Below, piece after piece: positions 35,610 to 45,600 of a stretch of DNA of 64,000 bases. The number at the start of each line of letters is the position of its first letter. Within the stretch, counting starts at the first letter, position 1. Source of the DNA: Natronorubrum halophilum (GTDB lineage: Archaea; Halobacteriota; Halobacteria; Halobacteriales; Natrialbaceae); NCBI RefSeq assembly GCF_003670115.1, contig NZ_QQTY01000006.1, positions 1 to 64,000 on the forward strand. The letters are read 5' to 3'. The notes beneath the pieces are model-generated. The model made no database searches and was not told where the DNA came from. It saw nothing but the letters and a program-made list of their open reading frames with translations. A program made the position numbers and the translations under genes.

Positions 35610-36930
35610 GCTCAGTCGAGCGGCCCTGACAGACGCTGTTCAGGAGGAGCTAATTACCTACCTCCGGAATGGGACCATCAACGAACGGTCGGTCACCCGG
35701 GCGCTCGATATTTCAGGGCTGGGAATCGAGAATCTCGATCGACTCAAGCGCATCCACTTCTGCCTCAGTGATGATATCGTCGAGTTCGTTGAAGCCCTCC
35801 AAGGGCGGCTCCGCCGAATCAAGACCGCCAATCAGCGGGAGCGAGAGGTCACGCGCGGCGAGGTGCGAGGCGGCATTGACTGGCAGGCGACAACTAGGCT
35901 TCGGTATTCCGAGGCTCCGGGCGACCGAACTCAGTTTGCCTGCAAGACGCCGTATACCGAGTACGATATCCCTGAGAATCTAGTCCTGAAGAAACTGCTC
36001 TGGGTTATCCACTCGACAGTACAGGACGACCTTTCAAATATCGACTATGAGTGGCGGACGGATGTCTGGCCGACCGAGCGCATCACTATGTTCGACCGTA
36101 TCTACGCCCGGAATGTCCATCTCAATCGCATCCGTGATGGAGACGATATCAACATTAACCAGCGGATGCTCAACACTGCCCGGACAGCCCGCCAGTCGCT
36201 CTACACCGATGCTTACACCTACTACGATCGATACCGCAGATTGCTGGCCAGTGCCTATGATGACGATGACATCTCCGAGTTGCTATCGGACACACTCGTC
36301 GTCCCGGAGCGACTACCGCAGCTGTTCGAACTGTTCTGCATCTTCCGGCTCCTCAGGGGCTTCAGCGCTCAGGGGTTCCGACTGCATCCGATTGAGTCCG
36401 GGTCAAAGCAGCTCGCGACATTAGAGGATAACCGCCATACAGTCGATGTCTACCACGACCGGAGTGGGAGACTCTCCTTTCACGTCCCACTCTCGGAGCT
36501 GGAGGGGGTTGAGGAGAACTACGTTGAACGCATCCAGCACATCCAGCGTCGTCACGAGGAGCTGGTCGATGCTTTCCTCGGGAACGACACGCAGCATTCG
36601 CTGTTCAGTGGAAGGCCCGATATCGTCTTCGAAGTGTATGACTCCCCTCGACGAGAGAGGCTAGTAGCGGTCACCCTCGGTGAGATAAAATACAGTGACA
36701 GCCCACAGACGTTCACGAGCGGCCTTGAGGAACTGCTGGAGTACATCGAGTTCGCCCAGCAGGATAGCTATCTCACCGGCCAGGAAGTCGACGTTCGGGG
36801 TCTACTCATCACCGACGGCGTTAAGTCGAACGCGGTGGCCCCACTCGATGGACGCATCACGCATCTCTCGGCTGCTGATCTGACAACTGAGAGATTCGCA
36901 ACGGACTGGATACCAGAGCGGTTTCGATAG
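35602..36930 (+). CDS. mcrC: McrC-like restriction endonuclease subunit
   Basis: The 442-residue product follows the McrC pattern: an N-terminal alpha/beta region, a DUF2357-like middle, and a C-terminal PD-(D/E)XK nuclease with GRPDIVFEV (D340) and TLGEIKYSD (E361, K363). In type IV restriction McrB hexamers translocate and McrC cuts the DNA. The start overlaps the mcrB stop, so a fixed ratio is probably maintained by coupling. Length and motif order are normal and the gene seems intact. Confidence 0.85.
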   Translation: MSKLSRAALTDAVQEELITYLRNGTINERSVTRALDISGLGIENLDRLKRIHFCLSDDIVEFVEALQGRLRRIKTANQREREVTRGEVRGGIDWQATTRLRYSEAPGDRTQFACKTPYTEYDIPENLVLKKLLWVIHSTVQDDLSNIDYEWRTDVWPTERITMFDRIYARNVHLNRIRDGDDININQRMLNTARTARQSLYTDAYTYYDRYRRLLASAYDDDDISELLSDTLVVPERLPQLFELFCIFRLLRGFSAQGFRLHPIESGSKQLATLEDNRHTVDVYHDRSGRLSFHVPLSELEGVEENYVERIQHIQRRHEELVDAFLGNDTQHSLFSGRPDIVFEVYDSPRRERLVAVTLGEIKYSDSPQTFTSGLEELLEYIEFAQQDSYLTGQEVDVRGLLITDGVKSNAVAPLDGRITHLSAADLTTERFATDWIPERFR

Positions 36931-36950
36931 ACCGACTCAAATCGACAGCA

Positions 36951-37399
36951 GTTCCTCGCTTCGTTAGTTGCCTCCCCCATCAAGCGCCGCCAGCAGTTCG
37001 GAAGAATCGTCTCGACACGGTTCTCGAGGCACAGATCTTTGAAGACGTCCAGTTGTTCGGACGATATGGCACTGATCCGGCGGCTGCGTTTCTGCCTAGA
37101 CTCCGCGAGAAACATGGTCTCTCCAATACCGTGTTTCTCGTCGATCAGTTTAGCTATCGGACTTCCCTTGCTCGGTTAGGGTTGAACGGTTGGGTAGACT
37201 ATACTAACCGAAACCTCATCGAAAAGTGGTTTCACACCTTCAAATGCGTCTCGACCGTTTCCCCAACTCGTGGGTGGGCAGTCGATCAAAGCGTACGCAA
37301 GTAAATTGAACAGTTTGTGCATTACTACAACCATCAGAGATCACACCAATCGCTGGATGGACGAACGCCAGCCGACGAGATGCTGAACTAGACAGTGCC
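36951..37399 (+). mobile_element. IS6-family transposase C-terminal remnant with right terminal repeat
   Basis: Directly after mcrC the sequence reads VQLFGRYGTDPAAAFL, LREKHGLSNTVFLVDQFSYR with the Asp, DYTNRNLIEKWFHTFK with the Glu, and QFVHYYNHQRSHQSLDGRTP, ending MLN. It is an IS6-type DDE transposase C-terminus with at least one frameshift and a stop (near 37303). The element's right end CTAGACAGTGCC is at 37388 to 37399. The N-terminal half is missing. Together with the ends at 31454 to 31684 it brackets the McrBC pair. Confidence 0.75.
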
Positions 37400-37421
37400 A
37401 ACTAAACTGTGCCATAAGAAG

Positions 37422-37430
37422 ATTAATATA
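37422..37430 (+). promoter_or_regulatory. TATA-like box before the zinc-ribbon helicase
   Basis: ATTAATATA lies 28 to 36 bases upstream of the ATG at 37458, the spacing expected for haloarchaeal short-leader transcripts. It starts 23 bases after the IS6 right end, so the insertion has changed what lies upstream of the box. Confidence 0.45.
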
Positions 37431-37457
37431 TTGGCAAATCAATCAAGTTTCTATCGA

Positions 37458-40400
37458 ATGTCTGAGTGGTATGTTCATGCACAATGTGGCCATGAGTTGG
37501 GTATAGAACCCGGTATAGTTCGGTTGGTTGATCTACTGATTGATGCTCCATACATCGTCTCGCGTGCAGCACCGCAGTTAGAATTCGAATTCCCTACGTC
37601 TGCTAGACGAATTCAGGATTGGATCAAAGACTGTCCACAGGCTGGCATCACTGCGTTCGATAGACAACTTGGAGCTGATGCTGCTGTCGCAGCAATCGTT
37701 CACTATGCGTTAGTTGGCGCACAGCGCATGTTTGACCCTAATAGTCGTTCTCTCGGGAAGGCAATTCCAGCCCAGATCAGGGAACGGCTCGACACACTCT
37801 CTAGCGTGTCTGAGATCAAGGGTCCAGTAGCGACTGCAACCAGGTTCTTTGAGAATAACGATGTGTTGATTCAAGATGCCCTAAAGCGCGCTGTCTCAAA
37901 TAAAAGCGAGGAAAGTCTCTATTGTGATCATTGCGGAAATCCGTTTGAGTCTGCACCGCTGTTGTACTGTTCTAACTGCGGGACACTCCTTGGTGGGTGG
38001 CCGCAGATCGTTCATGACGAGGCGAAAAGAGAGCGACAAGATCGCTACAATCAGCGACTCTCTGGTGAGATTACTGAGCACAACCCCAGTTCGAAGTTCG
38101 TTATTGTTGGAACAGCGCATCGTCCCCCGGATTGGATCGAAGATGGAAGTCAGGTTGGTTATACGATAAATGATCAGCGGCTCCTCCTAGGAAGAGTAAT
38201 CAACACCACTGAGAGCGAAGTGCATGTCGATTACGGTGAGATGGGATCACTCCCTCTCGCAGAGGGGATGTCGGTTGAGTTGTGGAGTGCAGAATCACAT
38301 ATCACTACGATTCTACAACAATCGTGGCTGCTCGAGGCGCGACGTGACTTTCAAGGCCTCACTACATCATCACCAGATCACGAACGCCTCGTGCAGAACT
38401 CGATGCGCTTGCTTGAGACACTGCACCGCGATTCACCACCGCAGATCACTCCAGAGCAGAATACACGGTTAGAGAGTGTTGGCACTGACAGTTTTCCGCT
38501 CAATGACTCGCAGCGCGAGGTTGTCAATCACATCCTCGGTATGAGTCCGGGGGATCTATATACCGTCGTTGGTCCACCTGGAACTGGCAAAACCGAGGTG
38601 ATCGCGAACGCAGCACACGAACTTGCCAACAAGGGAGAACGCGTCTTAGTAACGTCACATACGAATATTGCGGTCGACAATGTCATCGAGAAACTGGCCG
38701 GAAACAATCTACACAAGGTCGTTCGGGTTGGCCGTCCTGAGAAGGTATCAACAAAGGCTAAGGAGTTGATGTTGGAAAAAGTAGTCGATAGCGAGTCGGC
38801 ATCAGTGAGTGGGTTACTTAACCGGGTTGATGAACTCAAATCGGAGATTAGTACGCACCAAGATCGAATTGGTGGTTTAGAGGAACATAAGCAGTTCCTC
38901 AGCCGGGAGGTCGACCATCGGCTACGTGACTCCAATAGGGAAGCCGAGATAGACGCAGAAATTGCAACAGAGCGTGAAGAGCTGACTACCCTCCAGCGAG
39001 AGTTGCGAGAATTGTGGGATGAGGCAGAGGCCACATCCGTGAGACAAGCCGATATCACCGGAGCGACTTTGATCCGTTCCCAACTCGGTGGGCTTGCACA
39101 GGTCGAATTTGATACGGTCATTATCGACGAGGCGAGCCAAATTAGTACCCCGATGGGACTGCTGGCAATGACAACTGCGAAAAAGTGGGTCGTCGTTGGT
39201 GATCACAAGCAGCTGCTACCAGTTCTGAAGAGCGTTAATACTGACTCCGGACGTCCTCCAGTAGGATCGAGTATCTTCAATCTTCTTCGCGACCGCTTTG
39301 GTGAGGACGCCTGGCTCCGAACACACTACCGATCCATTGCTCCAATCATTGGGTTTGCGCGTGACCGAGTCTACGACTCGAATATCGAGCTGGCAGATAC
39401 CAATGGTAGAACGATCAAAACACCATCTCACCTGCGATCGGACGGGATGTTCGTGGATGAGATTTTAGACGAACCACTGGCGATGGTTGCTACCAACAAG
39501 GAACAGGGCTGGCGCAAACGCTACGGAAGTCCGTTCAACAGACAGGAAGCCGACGTCTGTGTCCGGCTGGTTGCCCGACTCGTCCAAGATTATGGTCTCG
39601 ACACCGACCAGATCGGTATCATCACACCGTATCGTGGCCAGCGCAACGTAATCCGCGATGAACTCGAGACAGAGTATGCCGTCGACGTCGAGACAGTCGA
39701 TGGCTTCCAAGGCCGCGAGCGAGACGTTATCATCTACAGCGTCGTCGGAACTGATCCAGGGAGTCTAAAGTTCGCTGGGGACCAGAACCGATTCAACGTG
39801 GCGGCAACACGGCCGAAGTCGAAACTCGTAGTTGTAGGTAATGTCGACCGCATCGGTGCAAAGACCCAGCCTGATAACATTCTTCGCTCGTTTGTCGAAT
39901 ATGCAGATACCCGTGACGCGTTTTTTGACTGGGATACGGAATCAAGAGTATCTCCAGACCTCCCCAGCCCTCTTTCCACCGAACCTGATGACGATCTGGT
40001 GGAGGATACCGAACACGAGCTTCCTCCAAGGGATCTTACGCGGCTCAGCGATATTGTTGCGATGCAACCAACGAGTAATGGAGAACTAGCATCTCGGTGG
40101 GATCTCAACTCTGGTAAGGAAGTCCATCGCTATCTTTCTTCGGCCCTTGATGAGTATTTCTATCGCGACGAAACGGTTCGTATTCGAGCTACTGCAGAGG
40201 CCGAACAACTTATCGAATCTAGTCGGGAAGCGGCACTGTCCACAGCAAATGTCAAAGGAGAAGAACAGGAAGGTGCTACGCAGACTAATCATGAAAAGCC
40301 CTCGCAGAAAGACACCGACCATGACCGACGGGGCGAATTGATTGCCGAATTGAAGCACCTCGACGAAAACTGGTCTAACGTCGATAGAAGGCTGCTCTAC

Positions 40401-40592
40401 TCAGTCGGTGACAACCACCCAGACGAGTATGAGGAAATATTCGGAACCCTCAACGCTGCACTGTCCGCCGCTGGCCTCGAGGACACAACTGACCGCGATA
40501 CTGGCACAGAATCATCGAATACTGGCACTACAAATGACAAACTAGAGCAAGCGCTCAGAGAAGTTGGGCTAGCTAATGAGCCCGGTAGCTGA
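37458..40592 (+). CDS. Zinc-ribbon SF1 (UPF1-like) helicase
   Basis: The product has about 1044 residues. A helical N-terminus is followed near residue 160 by a zinc ribbon (CDHCGNPFESAPLLYCSNCG). An OB-like region carries RVINTTESEVHVDY. The helicase core has VVGPPGTGKTEVIANAA (Walker A), TSHTNIAVDNVIEKL (motif Ia), an inserted coiled coil, VIIDEASQISTP (DEAx, motif II), VVGDHKQLLP (motif III), IGIITPYRGQRNVI (motif IV/V) and VDGFQGRERDVIIYS with NVAATR (motif VI). It ends with a winged-helix-like tail. Start 37458 is preferred over a GTG inside the IS end at 37395. It lies 114 bases before brxE on the same strand, so a role in the defence locus is possible. Confidence 0.8.
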   Translation: MSEWYVHAQCGHELGIEPGIVRLVDLLIDAPYIVSRAAPQLEFEFPTSARRIQDWIKDCPQAGITAFDRQLGADAAVAAIVHYALVGAQRMFDPNSRSLGKAIPAQIRERLDTLSSVSEIKGPVATATRFFENNDVLIQDALKRAVSNKSEESLYCDHCGNPFESAPLLYCSNCGTLLGGWPQIVHDEAKRERQDRYNQRLSGEITEHNPSSKFVIVGTAHRPPDWIEDGSQVGYTINDQRLLLGRVINTTESEVHVDYGEMGSLPLAEGMSVELWSAESHITTILQQSWLLEARRDFQGLTTSSPDHERLVQNSMRLLETLHRDSPPQITPEQNTRLESVGTDSFPLNDSQREVVNHILGMSPGDLYTVVGPPGTGKTEVIANAAHELANKGERVLVTSHTNIAVDNVIEKLAGNNLHKVVRVGRPEKVSTKAKELMLEKVVDSESASVSGLLNRVDELKSEISTHQDRIGGLEEHKQFLSREVDHRLRDSNREAEIDAEIATEREELTTLQRELRELWDEAEATSVRQADITGATLIRSQLGGLAQVEFDTVIIDEASQISTPMGLLAMTTAKKWVVVGDHKQLLPVLKSVNTDSGRPPVGSSIFNLLRDRFGEDAWLRTHYRSIAPIIGFARDRVYDSNIELADTNGRTIKTPSHLRSDGMFVDEILDEPLAMVATNKEQGWRKRYGSPFNRQEADVCVRLVARLVQDYGLDTDQIGIITPYRGQRNVIRDELETEYAVDVETVDGFQGRERDVIIYSVVGTDPGSLKFAGDQNRFNVAATRPKSKLVVVGNVDRIGAKTQPDNILRSFVEYADTRDAFFDWDTESRVSPDLPSPLSTEPDDDLVEDTEHELPPRDLTRLSDIVAMQPTSNGELASRWDLNSGKEVHRYLSSALDEYFYRDETVRIRATAEAEQLIESSREAALSTANVKGEEQEGATQTNHEKPSQKDTDHDRRGELIAELKHLDENWSNVDRRLLYSVGDNHPDEYEEIFGTLNAALSAAGLEDTTDRDTGTESSNTGTTNDKLEQALREVGLANEPGS

Positions 40593-40673
40593 CTCGATGA
40601 AGTGCTCTATCGTCTCTTTTGTCGGCTAAACCGTCTTCGTGTCCGTGGAAACACCATGTATTGAAAAGACGTG

Positions 40674-40682
40674 AATACTATA
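40674..40682 (+). promoter_or_regulatory. Candidate TATA box of the BREX operon
   Basis: AATACTATA ends 24 bases before the brxE ATG at 40707. This spacing fits a leaderless or very short-leader transcript starting brxE, brxA, brxB and brxC. No strong Shine-Dalgarno precedes brxE, in keeping with that. Identified by position and composition only. Confidence 0.4.
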
Positions 40683-40706
40683 GGGGCGGTCGCCAATCGA
40701 CACAGT

Positions 40707-41312
40707 ATGTCAAGTGGATCGCTCGAGGGCACACTCGAAACTGTCCAAGAGGAGTTGGAATCACTAGGGGTGGAAGATGCGTTAGCACGGGAGGTTGTCT
40801 CGTATCGACTGCTTGTTGAGAGACTCGGCGAAGAGCGAAACAACGAGTGGTGGGAATCCCTCGTTTTCACCGAAACGGGACGGGATCGGCTCGAAGAAGT
40901 AACTCCCAAAACCGCAGTCAAAGCGCGAATTGACCTTGCACAACGTATCGGTAAGAAAGTAGAACAGGACCGGGTATCCGACAACACGGTCTCTCTCTTC
41001 TATCTCGGGCCGACTGCGGAGTCACAGATCGATGCTGAACTTGAGAACATCGAGAAGGAGGACGTTCCGTTTGAGACGCTTGAATCGCTTTCAATTACCT
41101 TTGATGAGACGGGATGGGCAGATGATCTCGTCGATGATACCGAGCCCGCCATAGATACGACAGATACAGTGATGCAGATCGGGGAGATTACCGACAAATC
41201 TGACCTCAAGTCGCGGCGTACACTTCGTGAAGTCGCGCGACAGTGTGTAGTAGCATACGGGCAATCTACTCACAACGACCTTCGAGTACCCTACTACAAC
41301 ATCGATCGATGA
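40707..41312 (+). CDS. brxE: BrxE-family BREX protein
   Basis: The 201-residue product is helical and acidic. It contains LLVERLGEERNNEWWESLVF, TPKTAVKARIDLAQRI and SLFYLG..AESQIDAEL. BrxE proteins share this order: an early GWW-type segment, a PRTA-type turn and a short HLF/LFRLP-like strand. The match is from memory and moderate. Position as first gene of a brxA-brxB-brxC run, with a 4-base overlap into brxA, supports the call. BrxE is characteristic of type 6 BREX; its function is not established. Confidence 0.65.
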   Translation: MSSGSLEGTLETVQEELESLGVEDALAREVVSYRLLVERLGEERNNEWWESLVFTETGRDRLEEVTPKTAVKARIDLAQRIGKKVEQDRVSDNTVSLFYLGPTAESQIDAELENIEKEDVPFETLESLSITFDETGWADDLVDDTEPAIDTTDTVMQIGEITDKSDLKSRRTLREVARQCVVAYGQSTHNDLRVPYYNIDR

Positions 41313-42097
41313 TGACTCAACCAGATTCGGAAGACGTCGAGTACGACTCTTGGATAGCCCACAATACGACGTATATCGAGGAGACGAAACGCGTTCTCGA
41401 GGAGTATGTTGAGCTGCAGTCTTTCGAGGAAACCAAAGAACGAGTCATCGGTGATAATATTCTAAACAAAGATACCAACAAGTATCGAAGGGACGTATTT
41501 CGCGAGATCGCTCGTCGGTATATCCCTTATGAAGACGAGTATGCTGAAACACCGCTGATGCGCGTACTGGCATCCGAAGTAGATGAGACGATTAAAGAGT
41601 GGATCCTCTACTACGAATTTTCGCAGAATGAGTTGATTCATCGATTAACAGTCGACTTCCTGTACGGGAAATACACGAGTGGCTCTCTCCTTATCCAAGC
41701 CCCAGAAATACGTGAGTACATCACTGTACTGGGAGAGGACCATCCTGAGATACAGGAATGGTCCCAGAGTACCCTCGAGGAAGCGAGTACGAAGTATCTG
41801 AGCGCTTTGAAGAACTTTGGACTACTGAAGGGAACCCAAGAAAAAGAGTTTGAAGTCTTCTATGTTCCTGACGAAGCGATAGCGTACGTCTGCTACCAGC
41901 TCTGCGAAGACGACGCTGAGACGGTAGAGGAACTCGTGTCACATCCTGATTGGCGGTTGTTCCTCTTCGACGAAGACGAGGTGCGACGGAGGTTGCAAGG
42001 GATTAGCCCCCGGTACATCCGATACGAAAAGCGAGGTAGTACCGAACGAATCGAACCGGTTTTCGACGACGTTTACGAGGCCATCGATGACTTCTAG
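41309..42097 (+). CDS. brxA: BrxA (DUF1819) BREX protein
   Basis: The 262-residue protein has the two-lobed helical pattern of BrxA: ETKRVLEEYVELQSFEETK near the start, VFREIARRYIPYEDEYAETP in the middle, YYEFSQNELIHRLTVDFLY, and a C-terminal winged-helix-like part ending YKAL-type segments (STKYLSALKNFGLLKGTQEK). BrxA is a small DNA-binding component of the BREX complex. It starts at ATGATG over the brxE stop and overlaps brxB by 11 bases, so these genes form one translation-coupled operon. Confidence 0.85.
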   Translation: MMTQPDSEDVEYDSWIAHNTTYIEETKRVLEEYVELQSFEETKERVIGDNILNKDTNKYRRDVFREIARRYIPYEDEYAETPLMRVLASEVDETIKEWILYYEFSQNELIHRLTVDFLYGKYTSGSLLIQAPEIREYITVLGEDHPEIQEWSQSTLEEASTKYLSALKNFGLLKGTQEKEFEVFYVPDEAIAYVCYQLCEDDAETVEELVSHPDWRLFLFDEDEVRRRLQGISPRYIRYEKRGSTERIEPVFDDVYEAIDDF

Positions 42098-42650
42098 TAA
42101 GATACAATCCCGAATGGAGGAGCTTGAGTCGTTGACAATAGACAACCGAGAGCGTATCGGCCGACGCACTGGCGTTCCGTTTATTGTGTTCACATACGAT
42201 CCAAAAGACGAATTCTCGGTCGATGACACGGTAGAAGCGTACGTCAAAAAACTGCGCAACCGAGGACAGTCAGTGGAATGGATCGACATGCGCGACCTCG
42301 TCTTTACTCTCCTCGAGGAAGAACACATTCTCGATGCTGTCATCGAGAAAGAGCAGGCCAACGAAGGAGAGTTGCGTCAAGGGCTCTCTTCCGTCCTCCT
42401 CGGTGGACGAACCGACGAACAAGGACTGATTGCGGAAACGATCAAGGACCGTATCGCCGATGTCGATACTGCGGTAGTGTACAGAACTGGGGTCTTGTAT
42501 CCCTTCGCTGGCATCTCTTCGATTCTCATGCAGTTAGAAAACGAAATTGAAACACCGTTCGTCGTCTTCTATCCCGCAGTCAAAGAAGACAAGAGTTTAA
42601 AATTCCTCGACAAAACAGAGGGGACATACTACCGCGCTCGGGTGATCTAA
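42087..42650 (+). CDS. brxB: BrxB (DUF1788) BREX protein
   Basis: The 187-residue protein reads RTGVPFIVFTYDPKDEFSVD, VEWIDMRDLVFTLLEE, then DTAVVYRTGVLYPFAGISSI and TPFVVFYPA. This is the Rossmann-like core of DUF1788, BrxB, including the conserved YPF near the end. BrxB bridges PglZ and other BREX subunits in characterised systems. The ATG overlaps brxA and the stop lies one base before the brxC ATG. Length is normal for the family. Confidence 0.9.
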   Translation: MTSSKIQSRMEELESLTIDNRERIGRRTGVPFIVFTYDPKDEFSVDDTVEAYVKKLRNRGQSVEWIDMRDLVFTLLEEEHILDAVIEKEQANEGELRQGLSSVLLGGRTDEQGLIAETIKDRIADVDTAVVYRTGVLYPFAGISSILMQLENEIETPFVVFYPAVKEDKSLKFLDKTEGTYYRARVI

Positions 42651-42651
42651 T

Positions 42652-45600
42652 ATGAGTTCAAACACGATAACAACGATTGACGAGATCTTCTATCGGTCGA
42701 TAGACCGGCACATCAACCGCGTCGTTAAGGTTGAACAAGACGACACAGAGACGGTAAAACAGGAACTCGACGAGTACGTACTAACCGGGTCTCTCGAGCA
42801 GCACTACCTGAAGATTCTGGAGGCGATTCGAGATACAGAGCACAATCCGACCGACGAAACGGGGGTCTGGATTTCCGGGTTCTTCGGCTCAGGAAAGAGC
42901 CATTTCATGAAGATTCTCGGTTACATTCTGGAGGATAAGACGCTCCCCGACGGTCGATCCGCCGCAGAGGCGTTCAAGCCTCGAGCGCAAGATGAAACCC
43001 TGAAAGCGACCGTCGACGCCGTCAGCCGAACGTTCGATTCGGAGGTGCTGATGTTCCAGATCGGCTCGCGAACGAGCCGAGCCGGCGAGGATTCGATCAC
43101 CGACGTGATCAACCGCGAATTCAATCGCAAGCAAGGCTACGCGGAACTCCCATGGGTCGCACGTCTGGAAGAGGACCTCGAAAAGGAAGGACGATACGAA
43201 GCGTTCAAAGAGGCAGTCGAAGCCAACGACGGACGAAACTGGGAGGAGATTCAGCAGAGCGCTGCGTTCATCGAGCCAAAAATCGAACAGGGGCTCGTCG
43301 ATGCCGTTCCCAATTTCGACGAGCAGGACGCGAAGAACGCGATAGAGAACGTCAAGGACGAGCCGGAGATCACTCCTGCCTCGCTCGCGGAACGAATTCT
43401 CGACTACGTCGAGCAGAAAGAGGCCGAAACGGATCAAGACGTTCGATTCTTCGTCTTTCTGGACGAGATCTCGCAGTTCATCGGTGACGACGAGCAGTTA
43501 CTCCTTGAACTCCAGAGTATTGCCGAAAAATTCGGAGAAAAGGGGATGGGGAAGCTCTGGCTCGGAGTAACCTCTCAAGAGAAACTCGAGGAACTCGTTC
43601 CTGGGGTACTTGCGAAGAACCTCGAAGAGTCGAAAGTCGGCGACCGGTTCCCGCACCAAACGGACCTCATCTCGGATAACCTCGACGACGTCGTTCGTGA
43701 CCGTATCTTGCAAAAGAAGGGAGATGCAATCCCATCGATCAAGACGCTGTACGGCGATAATGAGGGGCGACTGAGTGCCAGATACAAACTCAACTCATCC
43801 CGTCAGATGGAGACGATCGACGATGAGTCGTTCGTCGAGTGCTATCCGTTTCTTCCCTACCAGCTCGAAATACTGCCCCAGATCTTCGCAGCCCTTCGTG
43901 GTCGAGGATCCGACGACCGGCTGACCGGCCGCGAACGGACACTCATCGACGTTACGCAGAGCGTCTTCAACGAACCGCACAACCTTCGTAATCGTGAGCT
44001 GGGGGCACTCGCGACACTCGATCTCGTATACGAGGAAATCGTTGAGGACATCGACGACGACGACCAGCGGACGATCGCCGATGCGTCTCCACAGGATGTC
44101 GATAACGAACTGGCACGCCGAGTACTGAAATCACTATACCTCTTGCAGCGTCTCGACTGGATCCCCAACACCGCTTCAAACATCGCGACTACCCTGTACT
44201 ACGAAATAAGGGATATGAGCGCCTTCGAGAGCGACGTTGAAGAGGTATTAGAGCAGTTGGTCGAAGAAGGATACGTTGGTCGTGGCGAGGAAGGATACCG
44301 GTTCCTGCAGGAATCGGAACGTAAACTCGAGGACGAAATCGCGTCTGTAAAGGTTAACGAAGGGAGAGTCCGGGGCCGCTCAAAGGAATTCGTTCGTGAA
44401 GCCTTGGACAGTGCTGATACAGTCCGATACCGAGAACAGCCGTTCCCGGTTTCAGTCGAAGTAGACGGCGAACAGCTCTCCGGTAGCGGCCATATCCACC
44501 TTCACGCCTACTCACCGGTTCACCAGCAGTTCGAAGAAATTAACCCACGGACGCTGAAGACCCAGAGCTTCGATCAAGAGGATACAATCTACTGGATCGC
44601 TGACGATAGCGATGCAAACGATATCAAGAGCCGAATCAAACGGATCAAGCAGATCGAACAAATTGCGACGGAAAAACAGGGTCAGCAACTCAGTACTGAA
44701 GAGCAGGAAGCACTCGATCAAAAGAAAGAGGACCTTGGTCGAATGCGACGTAGTGTCCAGCGGGACATCGAGATCGCTTTCCAGACTGGAACGCTGATTT
44801 ACCACGGGAACGAGACAGAACTGGAAGAGTCGGGAACGCGTCTCGATCGAATCATCCAAGACCCGGCTCGAGACGCCGTTGAGCGCGTTTTCACCAAGCT
44901 CGAAGATGGCCTCGGGAGTGTCAGTAACCGAAACATCGAGAAGCTGTTCGAAGATCTCGAAGGCCGATCGAATCCGGCCGTATTCAAAGAGTTGAACGTC
45001 GTTCTCGATGGCGAACTAAATCCTGAGGCGCGGATCGCGACTGAGGTCGCCGACGAGATCGACTCGCGGGAGAAGGCCGGTGACGTTCCTACCGGAAAGG
45101 CGTTGATCGAGCACTTCTCCGAGCCACCGTACGGTTGGAGCCGCGATGTTGTCCGGCTGGCGGCGGCCGTGTTGTTCAGAAACGGATCGATTATGGCGAT
45201 CTACAAGGAGCAAACCTTCGACAGCTACGTCGACGACGGCGCTCAAGATGTATTCACTCAGATATCGAAGTTCCGCGAGGCTTCTTTCAAAGAGCGTGAA
45301 ACGGTCGATCCAGAAACCCGAAACGAGGCAAAGCAACTGCTCGATATCCTCTTCGATAAGAAAGTCAAGCAGACCGATCAGGAGGTTGCTCAGGGGATCT
45401 CGGAGGCTGCAAGCGAATGGATCGAGACGTGTAAGGAGCGACAGACAAATCTCGACGACGCGTTCTTCCCGCTGCGGGACGAACCCAAGCGGCTCGTCAC
45501 GTTACTCACAGCGATTCGAGACAAAGGTACGTCGGCGGCAAAGATCAACGCCTTCCTCGAGCACGAGGACGAACTCGAGGACTTGGTCGGAACGGTGAAG

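Noticed and set aside
37395-37457. Earlier GTG start of the zinc-ribbon helicase
   Set aside because: It lies inside the IS6 terminal repeat and before the TATA-like box at 37422, so the ATG at 37458 is preferred.
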